A stretch of DNA of 64,000 nucleotides. It comes from Aquibacillus salsiterrae (lineage in GTDB: Bacteria > Bacillota > Bacilli > Bacillales > Amphibacillaceae). The stretch is from the NCBI RefSeq assembly GCF_028416595.1, contig NZ_JAMQKC010000010.1, positions 1 through 64,000 on the forward strand, in the 5' to 3' direction. This document shows positions 17,968 through 26,734 of the stretch, in pieces. The stretch's first letter is position 1. Every line of letters begins with the position of its first letter. Under the pieces are notes generated by a model. That model was not told the DNA's origin and made no database searches. It saw nothing but the letters and a program-made list of their open reading frames with translations. The translations under genes and the position numbers were made by a program.

Positions 17968-18948
17968 ATGAGCAAAACAAAAGATTTAGCCATTGGTTTA
18001 GACCTTGGAGGAACAAAAGTATTGGCAGCGATTATTTCTGAAAAGGGAAAGATAATTAGTGAGTTTGAAAGTAAAACAGATACTAATCAAGATGTATCAA
18101 AAGTCATTATAAAAACAATTAATCAACTTCTTGTTAAGTCAAAGGTAGACGTTAACAGACTATTAGGAATAGGTGTAGCATCTGCTGGAGTTATTGATTC
18201 ATCAAAAAAGGAGATTCTATATGCAAACAATTTAAACATAGAGAATTTTCCGATTGGAGATATTTTATTAAAAGAGTTTTTGCTTCCCGTTAAACTATGT
18301 AATGACGCTAATGCAGCAGCAATCGCTGAATGGGTTTGGGGAGTGGGGAGAGGCAAGAATAATTTAGTATATGTAACAGTTAGTACTGGTGTGGGCGCTG
18401 GAATTATCATCGACGGTAATCTATTAAAAGGTGCCAAAGACAGTGCGGGAGAATTTGGCCATACAACTATAATCCATAACGGCAAACCTTGTGAATGTGG
18501 AAATATTGGGTGTTTAGAGAAATACGCTTCAGGCACAGCAATTAAAAAGTTAGCAAATGATCGACTTCAGAGTGGAGAAGTGAGCATCCTATCAGAATTA
18601 CTTCATAGTGAAAAGGAAGTTGCAAATAATCATATTGCTTTTGCAGCAAAAGAAGGGGATTTATTTTCTATTAAACTTCTAAACGAAATTGGTAACTATC
18701 TAGGAATAGGTGTAGTTAATTTAATTCATCTATTTAATACTGAAGTTGTTGTGTTCGGCGGGGGAGTCATGAACATGTCTGATTATATCCTTCCATCAGT
18801 CAAGAAATATATAAAGGAACACGGCATTAAGCAAATGACTGAAGATGTAATTATTGAGAAAACTAAACTTGGAAAAAGTGCCGGAATTATGGGGGCTTCA
18901 GGTCTGTTTTTTGCAGGTGAAAGGGAAAAAACTTCATTAACAACGTAA
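17968..18948 (+). CDS. ROK-family sugar kinase (glucokinase-like)
   Basis: 326 residues. The ATP-binding motif GLDLGGTKVLAAI is at the N-terminus, the ROK zinc motif CECGNIGCLE in the middle, and the sugar-contacting Glu-His in GEFGHTTI. No DNA-binding domain, unlike the ROK repressor at 13.5 kb. It would phosphorylate an imported or released hexose, glucose being the default for this family. SD AGGAGG precedes ATG 17968. Its position between the permeases and the oxidoreductases suggests it acts on the pathway product. Confidence 0.85.
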   Translation: MSKTKDLAIGLDLGGTKVLAAIISEKGKIISEFESKTDTNQDVSKVIIKTINQLLVKSKVDVNRLLGIGVASAGVIDSSKKEILYANNLNIENFPIGDILLKEFLLPVKLCNDANAAAIAEWVWGVGRGKNNLVYVTVSTGVGAGIIIDGNLLKGAKDSAGEFGHTTIIHNGKPCECGNIGCLEKYASGTAIKKLANDRLQSGEVSILSELLHSEKEVANNHIAFAAKEGDLFSIKLLNEIGNYLGIGVVNLIHLFNTEVVVFGGGVMNMSDYILPSVKKYIKEHGIKQMTEDVIIEKTKLGKSAGIMGASGLFFAGEREKTSLTT

Positions 18949-18993
18949 GTTATTTACCTATGAAAATTTGATAATAGAAAAGGAGAGTTAAAT

Positions 18994-20013
18994 TTGGCTA
19001 ATGTACTTGTTATAGGAGCGGGAACAATGGGGTCCGTTCACTCAGAAGCTTATGCAAAAATGCCAGAGGTGAATTTAGTTGGAGTTGTAGATGTGGATCT
19101 GGAAAAAGCAAACAATTTAGCAGAGAGGCTAAATACAAAGGCATTTGAATCTTATGAAGCAGCTGTTAAAGAGAACATTGATGTTGTTTCGGTCTGTTTA
19201 CCTACACCGCTTCATAAACAATTTGTATTGAAGGTAGCTAGTGATGGCAGGCACGTTGTTTGTGAAAAACCTTTAGCTCGGAATTTATCTGATGCAAAAG
19301 AGATGATTGCATTTTGTAAGGACAAAGGGGTGAAATTATTCGTTGGTCATGTTGTCAGGTTTTTCCCGGAATATGTTCGAGTAAAGGAATTACTTGCATC
19401 AAATAAAATTGGTACCCCTGCAGTAGCCAGAACGATGAGGGGAGGGGCTTTCCCTAGTGCTTCAAATGATTGGTATTCAGATTTTGATAGTAGCGGAGGA
19501 TTAATCTTGGACATGATTATTCATGACTTTGATTACCTAAGATGGTGTTTTGGAGAAGTGGAACGAGTCTATGCCAAAAGTAGTAAAGGAAGAGTTTATT
19601 CCAAATTAGAATATGCCTTGGTTACACTTAGATTTAAAAGTGGTGTAATTGCGCATGTTGAGGGAACATGGGCGCATCAGAACTTTTCTACTAAACTTGA
19701 AATAGCAGGAAAGAATGGGGTTATAGAGTTTGATAGTGCGTCAATATCACCGGTTATTGTAAGTAAAAAATTAAATAATCAAGCAGAAGGTGTAGCTGTT
19801 CCTGAAAGTCCAATGAAAGAAAATCCCTATTATTTGGAGTTGAAACATTTTATTAAATGTATTCAGATTAACGAAAATCCAACTGTTACTGCAGAAGATG
19901 CCTATAAAGCTATGGAAATATCTTTGGCTGCCTTAAAATCAATCGAAACGGGAAAGCCCGTTATTTTAAATGATAGCAAAGATAAGGAGCATTCCTGTAA
20001 TAAAGAAATTTGA
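18994..20013 (+). CDS. Gfo/Idh/MocA-family oxidoreductase 1
   Basis: 339 residues. N-terminal NAD(P)-binding Rossmann motif GAGTMGSVHSEAY, the family EKP motif (CEKPLARN, substrate/cofactor lysine) and the C-terminal-domain motif LDMIIHDFDYLRW containing the catalytic His. TTG start at 18994, supported by SD AAAGGAGAG. Substrate not determinable; the family includes inositol, glucose and glycoside 3-dehydrogenases. Its stop lies just before an IS110 element that separates it from a second member of the family. Confidence 0.85.
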   Translation: MANVLVIGAGTMGSVHSEAYAKMPEVNLVGVVDVDLEKANNLAERLNTKAFESYEAAVKENIDVVSVCLPTPLHKQFVLKVASDGRHVVCEKPLARNLSDAKEMIAFCKDKGVKLFVGHVVRFFPEYVRVKELLASNKIGTPAVARTMRGGAFPSASNDWYSDFDSSGGLILDMIIHDFDYLRWCFGEVERVYAKSSKGRVYSKLEYALVTLRFKSGVIAHVEGTWAHQNFSTKLEIAGKNGVIEFDSASISPVIVSKKLNNQAEGVAVPESPMKENPYYLELKHFIKCIQINENPTVTAEDAYKAMEISLAALKSIETGKPVILNDSKDKEHSCNKEI

Positions 20014-20030
20014 GGTTTGAACAAAAAAAG

Positions 20031-20102
20031 CCTCCTTGGTATTATACGAGGTGTCCAAAGCTTCAAAGCAAAAATGGACCCTTAACTTAAGAACCAAGGA
20101 GG
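20031..20102 (+). promoter_or_regulatory. Inverted repeat sequestering the transposase SD
   Basis: CCTCCTTGGT (20031-20040) is perfectly complementary to ACCAAGGAGG (20093-20102), whose AAGGAGG is the SD for ATG 20110. A transcript reading in from outside would hide the SD in a 10-bp stem, a known way for insertion sequences to block read-through expression. Confidence 0.65.
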
Positions 20103-20109
20103 ACTCAAG

Positions 20110-21393
20110 ATGAATTATACTCAAAATAAAAAAATCTCGCAAATCACACCGTCAACTTTAATTATTGGCATTGATATTGCAAAAGACAAACATGTAGCAC
20201 GAGCACAAGATGATCGTGGGTTAGATTTAGGGAAACGACTGGTCTTTGAAAATCGAATTGATGGCTTTGAATCATTACTAAAATGGGCAAAGCAGCACCA
20301 AGAGAAAAACGAGAAGAACCACGTTATTTTTGGTGTTGAACCAACAGGTCATTATTGGTTAAGTCTTGCTTATTACCTAACGGCAAAAGGATATGATTTT
20401 GTCGTGGTAAATCCAATGCACGTCAAGAAAAGTAAAGAACTTGATGACAATTCTCCAACGAAAAACGATACGAAAGATGCCAAAGTGATTGCACAGTTAA
20501 TTAAAGATGGTCGATACTCTGTACCAAATCTCTTAGACGGCATTTATGCCGAGCTGAGAGAATGTGTAAAAGTTAGAGATCAGCTCATCGAACAATTAAT
20601 GATTACAGAAGGACGCATTCAAAATGTAATACAGCGCTACTTTCCTGAGTTTTTCGATGTATTTGGAGATTGGGAGGGAAAAGCTGCACTTAGCACGCTT
20701 AAATTGTTTCCATTCCCGAACCAAATCAAAGAAATGACACCAGAAATGGTCTTAGAGAAGTGGAAGCCTTTCGTAAAACGTGGTGTAGGTATTAAACGAG
20801 CGACAAAGCTTGTAGAATGCGCTAAAAAGAGCGTAGGAATTGAAATTGGCCTAAAGTTTGCAAATCGTGAGCTTGCCTATCTTATTGAACAATATGAGCT
20901 GTATAAAAAGCAATTAGCAGAGTTAGACATGGAGCTAGAATCCTTAGTTGAAACATTACCAGGTGCGAAACAAATGATGAAAATCCCTGGATTAGGGGCG
21001 GTTACAGTAGCATTATTCTTTGCGAAGGTTGGGGATATTTCAAAGTACTCCCACCCGCAACAATTAGTTAACTTAGCAGGGCTATCTTTACGTGAACATA
21101 GTTCAGGTAAATTTAAAGGGCAAACAAAAATTACGAAACGAGGTCGTAGACGATTACGCCGAGCCTTACTTTTAGCGATTCGTCCCCTTGTTGCCCATAA
21201 TTCGACGTTCAAAGCCTTGCATCACTATTATACAAAACGCCCTGATCGCCCTTTAAAAAAGCAACAATCTCTCATTGCATTGTGTTGTAAGTTACTACGT
21301 GTTCTGTTTGTCATTGGTCAGAAACAGTGTGAGTTTGATGGTGCAAAATTATTAAGAGGAATACCTCAAAACAATACATTACAGGCTGCATGA
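20110..21393 (+). CDS. IS110-family transposase (DEDD recombinase)
   Basis: 427 residues. The N-terminal RuvC-like DEDD domain begins IIGIDIAKDKHVARA, with FGVEPTGHYW and NDTKDAKVIAQL carrying acidic residues. The C-terminal transposase_20 region has MKIPGLGAVTVALFFA, LAGLSLREHSSGKF and GQTKITKRGRRRLRRALL, including the conserved catalytic serine area. Length and reading frame are intact, so it may be active. Members of the family are guided by a bridge RNA encoded in the element ends. Its base composition is similar to the host. Confidence 0.92.
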   Translation: MNYTQNKKISQITPSTLIIGIDIAKDKHVARAQDDRGLDLGKRLVFENRIDGFESLLKWAKQHQEKNEKNHVIFGVEPTGHYWLSLAYYLTAKGYDFVVVNPMHVKKSKELDDNSPTKNDTKDAKVIAQLIKDGRYSVPNLLDGIYAELRECVKVRDQLIEQLMITEGRIQNVIQRYFPEFFDVFGDWEGKAALSTLKLFPFPNQIKEMTPEMVLEKWKPFVKRGVGIKRATKLVECAKKSVGIEIGLKFANRELAYLIEQYELYKKQLAELDMELESLVETLPGAKQMMKIPGLGAVTVALFFAKVGDISKYSHPQQLVNLAGLSLREHSSGKFKGQTKITKRGRRRLRRALLLAIRPLVAHNSTFKALHHYYTKRPDRPLKKQQSLIALCCKLLRVLFVIGQKQCEFDGAKLLRGIPQNNTLQAA

Positions 21394-21429
21394 ACTTAAA
21401 ATTAGTCAAAAGCCAAAATGCTTGACATG

Positions 21430-21535
21430 GAGCCTCTGCGGGCATGACTTTCTAGCCAAGAAGCCAGGTTTTAAAAAACTTGGCTCTGCCGAACAAGGCT
21501 ATCATGCCCGCCACTCCACATCAAGCCGAGCAACA
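21430..21535 (+). ncRNA. Candidate bridge RNA of the IS110 element
   Basis: GCGGGCATGA (21438-21447) pairs perfectly with TCATGCCCGC (21502-21511). Inside it AGCCAAG (21454-21460) pairs with CTTGGCT (21479-21485), leaving internal loops. A structured non-coding stretch right after an IS110 transposase is where IS1111-type bridge RNAs are found. Limits and loop assignments are inference; the remaining ~400 bp to the next gene also lack a gene and may be part of the RNA or element end. Confidence 0.4.
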
Positions 21536-21939
21536 AACGTTGTATAGATACCCGAATACCAAGTGATACTTAATACAAACACCAATAGTGCAGAGTCGGA
21601 GTATATTTTTCACCATACGGGCTTATGACCCAGCAAAGGAGCTTATCCGGCCTCCACCTCATGGATACGCAGGACGAAGGAAGGTATGGATACCAATCCG
21701 GAGAGACATGGGAGGGTTAGCGACCGTGAGTTGTGTGGAGATTTATAAGCACGGTCATACTATTTTATTACCAAACTATTCCAGTTCGGTCGTTAGGATG
21801 GTCCTATTGATGGTAGAAATTTCAATAATTAGGATATCTATCCATTAATCTAGGTGGATGTACTATTGAGTGTTTATGAAATTTTAAGAATACGTGAGTA
21901 TTCGGGAGAAAATTAAACTTTATTGAGGGAGGTAATCGG

Positions 21940-22911
21940 ATGAAAATAGGGATTATTAGCTTTGCTCATGGGCATGCGTTTGGATACGCAAATGCTTTAG
22001 CAAAAATAAATGGAGTAGAAATAGTTGGTATAGCAGATGAAGATGTTAATCGTGGGTATAAAGTCTCTAAACAGTTCCGAACAGTTTTTTATAAGGACTA
22101 TTTAGAGTTATTGGACCAGCAACTTGATGCAGTTATTATTACTTCAGAAAATAGTAACCATTATAAACATGTGGTTGCAGCAGCCGAAAAAGGTAAACAT
22201 ATTTTATGCGAAAAACCGATAGCGACTAATCCTGAAGAGGCTAGAAAAATGATTGACAAATGTAATGAAAATAAAGTAATCCTACAAACTGCATTTCCAG
22301 TACGATTCAATACACCAATAGTAAATGCAAAGAAAATTATTGAAAATGGTGATTTAGGAAATATAGTTGCTATTAAAGGAACGAATAGAGGTACGAACCC
22401 TGGCGGATGGTTTGTTGATAAAGCTAAATCAGGTGGTGGAGCAGTTATGGATCACACGGTACACGTAGTTGACATAATAAGGTGGTACTTAGGGTCAGAA
22501 GTTAAAGAGGTATATGCCGAGATTGGGAACCTAATTTCGGATTTCGATATTGATGATTGTGGATTATTAACTATGGAATTTTCCAATAACGTTTTTGCAA
22601 CACTAGATTGTAGTTGGTCAAGAAATGAAAACTATCCTACATGGGGCGACGTTACCTTAGAAATCGTTGGTACTAATGGTACATTGACTGTTGATGCATT
22701 CGCACAAAAAACAAATGTTTATAGTGATGAAGGAGCTGAATGGGATTTTTGGGGTGATGACATGGACTTTCAATTAGTTTCAGATTTTGTAAGGACTGTT
22801 AAGGAAAATAGTAGTCCTTCTATCACGGGAGAAGACGGCTTAAAAGCTTTGGAAGTTGTAATTGCTGCGTATCAGTCTGCAGAAAAAAAAGAACCTGTAA
22901 AAATTAATTAG
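21940..22911 (+). CDS. Gfo/Idh/MocA-family oxidoreductase 2
   Basis: 323 residues. Rossmann-fold start with an unusual IISFAHGHAFGYANAL instead of the classic GxGxxG, the EKP motif in CEKPIATN, and GGGAVMDHTVHVVDIIRW with the catalytic-site His. It is clearly a divergent paralogue of the first oxidoreductase. Proteins with this SFAHGHA-type start are often found beside sugar-phosphate isomerase/epimerase genes. SD GAGGGAGG precedes ATG 21940. The atypical nucleotide loop could mean altered cofactor use or a non-redox role (hydrolase/lyase partner). That is inference. Confidence 0.85.
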   Translation: MKIGIISFAHGHAFGYANALAKINGVEIVGIADEDVNRGYKVSKQFRTVFYKDYLELLDQQLDAVIITSENSNHYKHVVAAAEKGKHILCEKPIATNPEEARKMIDKCNENKVILQTAFPVRFNTPIVNAKKIIENGDLGNIVAIKGTNRGTNPGGWFVDKAKSGGGAVMDHTVHVVDIIRWYLGSEVKEVYAEIGNLISDFDIDDCGLLTMEFSNNVFATLDCSWSRNENYPTWGDVTLEIVGTNGTLTVDAFAQKTNVYSDEGAEWDFWGDDMDFQLVSDFVRTVKENSSPSITGEDGLKALEVVIAAYQSAEKKEPVKIN

Positions 22912-22968
22912 ATTTATTAGGGGACCAATATGGTCTCCTTCTTTCTAACTATTAAAGGAGAGAGATTC

Positions 22969-23808
22969 ATGTTAAAAGGTATAAACCAATGGTGTTATCC
23001 AGAGGGAACCCCCCTGGAAAAGGTATTTGAATACAGCCATAATGCACATTTTGATGCAGTTGAATTAAATTTAAATCCAGATGATGGTGTTGGGTTAACT
23101 TTGTCAACGACAGAAGATGAGGCAAAGCTTATCTTAGAATTGGCCCACTCTTATAATCTGAAATTGCGAAGTATCTCCACAGGTTTGTTGTGGAAAATGC
23201 CTCTTTCACATCCTGACGCAGTTATTAGAGAAAAGGGTAGACGTGTCATTGAAAAACAAATGGAGTTGGCATCCGTAATCGGGATGGACACGGTACTAGT
23301 GGTTCCAGGAATTGTTACAGAAGAAACCTCATATTTAGAATGTTATACAAGAAGCCAAGAAGAGTTAAGTAAGTTAATCCCGCTTGCACAAACACTAAAT
23401 ATAAATATTGGAATCGAAAATGTATGGAATAAATTTTTAATGTCGCCGCTTGAAATGAGAAGATATATAGACGAACTAAACTCCGATTACATCGGTGCTT
23501 ATTTTGATGTTGGTAATGTTCTGCAATTTGGTTACCCGGAACAGTGGATAACTACATTAGGTCAACGAATTAAGAAAATACACGTGAAAGATTTTAATGT
23601 AGCAGTTGGAAACATTAATGGATTTGTTCCTTTGTTAGCAGGTGATGTTAATTGGAAGAAGGTATTCATTGCTTTAGAACAAATCGGGTATGATGATGTT
23701 GTTACTTCTGAAATAACACCTTACACACTAGACCCTCGGTTATTAGCCAATGACACATCTAGACATATGGATGAACTATTTAGCTTGGGGAATAAAGTTA
23801 GAAATTAA
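22969..23808 (+). CDS. TIM-barrel sugar isomerase/epimerase family protein
   Basis: Xylose isomerase-like TIM barrel of ~279 residues. Likely metal ligands are Glu in IGIENVWNKF, Asp in AYFDVGN, His in KKIHVKDF and Glu in TSEITPY, the standard set for UlaE/IolE/3-keto-sugar epimerase relatives. ATG 22969 has SD AAAGGAGAGA; the ATG at 22930 is inside a small hairpin (GGGGACCA/TGGTCTCC) and is unlikely. It is the last gene of the ROK-regulated cluster. It could epimerise a sugar, dehydrate an inosose, or cleave a 3-keto-glycoside; the sequence alone does not decide. Confidence 0.82.
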   Translation: MLKGINQWCYPEGTPLEKVFEYSHNAHFDAVELNLNPDDGVGLTLSTTEDEAKLILELAHSYNLKLRSISTGLLWKMPLSHPDAVIREKGRRVIEKQMELASVIGMDTVLVVPGIVTEETSYLECYTRSQEELSKLIPLAQTLNINIGIENVWNKFLMSPLEMRRYIDELNSDYIGAYFDVGNVLQFGYPEQWITTLGQRIKKIHVKDFNVAVGNINGFVPLLAGDVNWKKVFIALEQIGYDDVVTSEITPYTLDPRLLANDTSRHMDELFSLGNKVRN

Positions 23809-23918
23809 TTGGGGGGATTTAATTTCCAAATGCGTGGTCCAACTCCACCGTCTTTAGACTGTATCCGCTTTTAGTCTTATCTTTTGATGTCCATACTGAA
23901 GCTATGAGGTGAAAAAGT

Positions 23919-24351
23919 ATGGACGGATATAAAAAGAACAGTCATGCAGTTCATGATATCAAATATCATATCATCTGGGTAACCAAATACAGGTATAAGA
24001 TATTACAAGGGAAAATTGCGAAAAGAACACGTGAACTAATAAGGCAAGGATGCAATGCAAGAGGCATTACAATTTTAGAAGGAAGTGTTGGAAAAGATCA
24101 CATTCATTTGTTGATATCATGTCCACCAAGCCTTGCGCCAAGTAAGATTATGCAGTACCTAAAAAGGACGGTCATCAAGACTACTCCAAGATCAGTTCCC
24201 AGAGCTTAAAAAGAAATACTGGGGCCAACATTTGTGGGCAAGAGGCTACTTTTGTGCAACAGTTGGCAAAGTGGATGAAGAAACGATTAGAAATTATATC
24301 GCAAATCAGTTTAATGAAGAACGGAACGACTCATTTAGAATTGACGGATGA
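23919..24351 (+). pseudogene. IS200-type TnpA transposase, frameshifted
   Basis: Y1 (HUH) transposase of the IS200/IS605 family: IKYHIIWVTKYRYKIL at the N-terminus and the HUH motif HIHLL. The frame breaks at QYLK where a run of five A's has one base too many; deleting one A continues GRSSRLLQDQFPELKKKYWG to RNYIANQFNEERND and a stop at 24349. The Tyr in RNYIANQ would be the nucleophile. The element has left-end hairpin-like DNA near 23,840-23,865 and a right-end hairpin at 24,445-24,464. No TnpB is present. Confidence 0.85.
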
Positions 24352-24444
24352 GTTTAGTCACAATTTATTTTGCTTAAGCATTATATCTTTTAGATGACTT
24401 CAGTCTTAATAACGACTTTAGTCGTAGACATTTTATGTCCAAAT

Positions 24445-24464
24445 CCACCTGCTTTAGCAGGTGG
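24445..24464 (+). repeat. Right-end hairpin of the IS200-type element
   Basis: CCACCTGC and GCAGGTGG flank TTTA, the subterminal hairpin that TnpA recognises. A related but imperfect CCACCGTCTTTAGACTG hairpin lies ~23,846 at the left end. The element therefore spans roughly 23,830-24,480. Confidence 0.6.
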
Positions 24465-24480
24465 TAGTTTAAGAATTCCC

Positions 24481-25035
24481 TAAGGGAGATCAATCGGAAT
24501 TTCAAGGTGTTAGGCAGTGAAATGAATCTAGTTACTTCGCAATTTGAAAAGCAAGATAAATCGATGGAGGCCCTGACGGCTAGAAGTGAAGTGTTGAATA
24601 AAGAGGTTGATGCTCAAAAAGATAAGATTGGAACGTTAGAAGCTGCCCTTAAAAATGCATCCGATTCCTTTGGAGAAACAGATAGGCGAACTAGAGAACT
24701 GGCAAATTCAGCTTAACAATGCGAAATCTGAATTGGTTAAGATGGAGCGGGAGTTGGATAAAACTAATCAATCGATTGATGAATTGGGTGACAGCGCAAA
24801 TGATGCAGAAGGTGAAGTAGGAGAGTTAGCCGATGAAGTAGAGAAGGCAGCAGAACAAACAGAAAATGCATCTGGTCGCTTTGAAAAGTTGGGAGGCGTG
24901 TTAAAAGGAGTCGGTGTGGCCATTGGTGCGGCAGTTGCTGCAATAGGAACAGCAGCAGTGGCTACCGGAGTAAGCCGATTGAGTCAAGTATTTGTGGGAG
25001 TTTTTTTGGAACGTGTTAACTCCACTTTTGGCTAG
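24481..25035 (+). pseudogene. Phage tail tape-measure protein relic
   Basis: N-terminal portion of a phage tape-measure protein. Coiled-coil rich sequence (MNLVTSQFEKQDKSMEAL, QLNNAKSELVKMERELD) is followed by a Gly/Ala-rich hydrophobic stretch (GVAIGAAVAAIG). The start was removed at the IS200 right end. A 1-base shift near 24,700 splits the frame (ending ELANSA, resuming NWQIQLNNA). The rest, normally many hundred residues, is missing after ~25,000 where the ISLre2 relic begins. It is the only phage trace in the window. Confidence 0.75.
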
Positions 25036-25102
25036 CTAATTATCAACCTTTTGGTGGCGTTTTCTTTCCTTGATTCTTCCTTTGCTTTTTTTTTTGTCTT
25101 TT

Positions 25103-26017
25103 TTAAAAGCCTCTTAGCCCTTTTAATGCCTCAACTATTGGTTTGCGAATTGTTTGCTGAAGGTATGCAATATTGTTTCTTGTTGCTTCTCCAACATGCT
25201 TTGTAAGCTTTTCTACGAAGTGTTTCGGTGGCTTCTCTTGCTCTTTTTTATCATCCATTTCTATGACCTGTTCAAGTCTTCCCTGGAGTGTTTTAATGTC
25301 CAAGTGGTCTTTTAGAGCGACCATGATATCACTAAACTTCTCCAGGCCTACTTCGCTCCAACTTCGGCCATTTTTCAATCGTTTAGCGAAGACACTCATT
25401 GTTCCTCTGCGCTTCCCATCGGACGGAATCCCTCCGTATCTATTCCCTTTTCTCTAAGCTTTTCTTGGTAATCACAAAGAGCCTCTGGATACTGCGAGAG
25501 CTGGGCTATAAGTGCTTCTAAAGGTTCCTCCTTCTTTTCATGACCAATTGTACCCACTGCGCTATTCAGCTCTATCATCAATCCTTCAGAGTCATAGTTT
25601 GCTAGCTTTTTTCTGACAGCTCTGTACCTTGGGTGGTCCCTAAAAAATACTCTGAATATCTCGAGCAATGTGAAAGCGATCAATGACAAACGTGGCATTG
25701 TGTTGAAAATAGTCCCGACAAGATGTGATCCACTTTGCCCCGTCCCCATTAATCACAAGCTGATGGCGAGTAGGATCGTATTCATACGTGTCCATTAGAT
25801 ACTGCTCAAACTCTTCCCAAAAGAGTAATTTCCCACGATGGATAAAGTGTCGCTTTTCAACCAATTTCGCTCGTTTCCCATTCATTTCCCAACCTTGATA
25901 GGTAGCTGCATTTTTTAAGCTCTTTTCCTTGTATGGTCGGCTGCTAATCACTTTACACACTTTCAATAGCGAAGAAGCATAGAAATACGGATTATTACGA
26001 CTTGGAAGATGAATCAT
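25103..26017 (-). pseudogene. ISLre2 (UPF0236) transposase relic
   Basis: Three overlapping minus-strand fragments form the C-terminal two thirds of an ISLre2-type transposase: INGDGAKWITSCRDYF and FVIDRFHIARDI, then FRDHPRYRAVRKKLANYD, then MSVFAKRLKNGRSW. The frame breaks twice, by an extra T in a T-run near 25,645 and a missing A near 25,397. The N-terminal third is gone. Dead element. The 240 bp upstream (26,018-26,260) hold no recognisable gene. Confidence 0.8.
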
Positions 26018-26374
26018 ACTCTAGACGATCATTTATATTATGAAGATTACATTTGGTAGATGCTTCGTCGTTTGTTTGATCTAAATAAATACTTCCATCA
26101 TATGCTGTAACTTCGTCAGAAAGGTGTACTGGACTTTTTAATCAATAATTTCTTCTGAAAATATTGGTAATGTGTAAGGATTATGTAGAACTGTTTCTCG
26201 ATAAATGATAGTTCGTTTCAAGTAAACCATATCAAACTATTTATTGTTACTTCTTGCTGTTTGCGGATGACCTTGAATATGGGGATTGTACAATCGTTTT
26301 GCTTCCCAAGTCTCTTCTCTTTATTATATAATCCAAGTATTCACCTTGGAATACAAGATAAAGGAGTAGAGACA

Positions 26375-26719
26375 GTGACAAAGGTAGTAATACAAGTTAA
26401 TCAAGATGGTGTGGATTATTTCAAACGAGTTACTAATAACATTATTAACCTAAAAAAGAATTTGGGAGTTAAATTAATAGAATGTGAAATTGTTGTCTTT
26501 GGAGCTGGATTGGGGTTATTGCAGAGTGAGGATGACACGATCAGGAAACGGATTAAGGAAATACTGGCGTTTGATATGCGTTTTGTTGTTTGTAATAATA
26601 CTTTAACTAATAAGAACGTAGATGTAAATAACTTGCAATGCAGTGTTAATCAAGCTGGGTCAGGTGTCGCCCATCTTGTAACAAGACAAGAAGAGGGATG
26701 GGCTTATTTAGCTCTGTAA
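26375..26719 (+). CDS. DsrE/DsrF-like small protein
   Basis: About 114 residues with a DsrE-type pattern: beta strand TKVVIQVNQDG, IECEIVVFGAGLGLL, and FVVCNNTLTN, whose Cys occupies the position of the reactive cysteine of sulfur-relay DsrE proteins. GTG 26375 has SD AAGGAG 8 nt upstream; the ATG at 26261 does not. It starts an operon with a NitT/TauT-type importer 15 bp downstream, suggesting a role in handling a sulfur-containing or otherwise reactive imported compound. Function not established. Confidence 0.7.
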   Translation: MTKVVIQVNQDGVDYFKRVTNNIINLKKNLGVKLIECEIVVFGAGLGLLQSEDDTIRKRIKEILAFDMRFVVCNNTLTNKNVDVNNLQCSVNQAGSGVAHLVTRQEEGWAYLAL

Positions 26720-26734
26720 AGAAAGGAGAAGTTT

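Larger units (their letters stand above)
20020..21860 (+). mobile_element. IS110-family insertion element (limits approximate)
   Basis: A DEDD transposase gene with ~100 bp upstream and up to ~540 bp of non-coding DNA downstream, inserted between two oxidoreductase genes. IS110 elements lack normal terminal inverted repeats and leave no target duplication, so the ends cannot be fixed by eye. The long 3' non-coding segment suggests the IS1111-like arrangement, where the guide (bridge) RNA lies after the transposase. Confidence 0.65.

Noticed and set aside
21588-21848. 86-codon frame downstream of the IS110 transposase
   Set aside because: No SD and no similarity; more likely non-coding end of the element.
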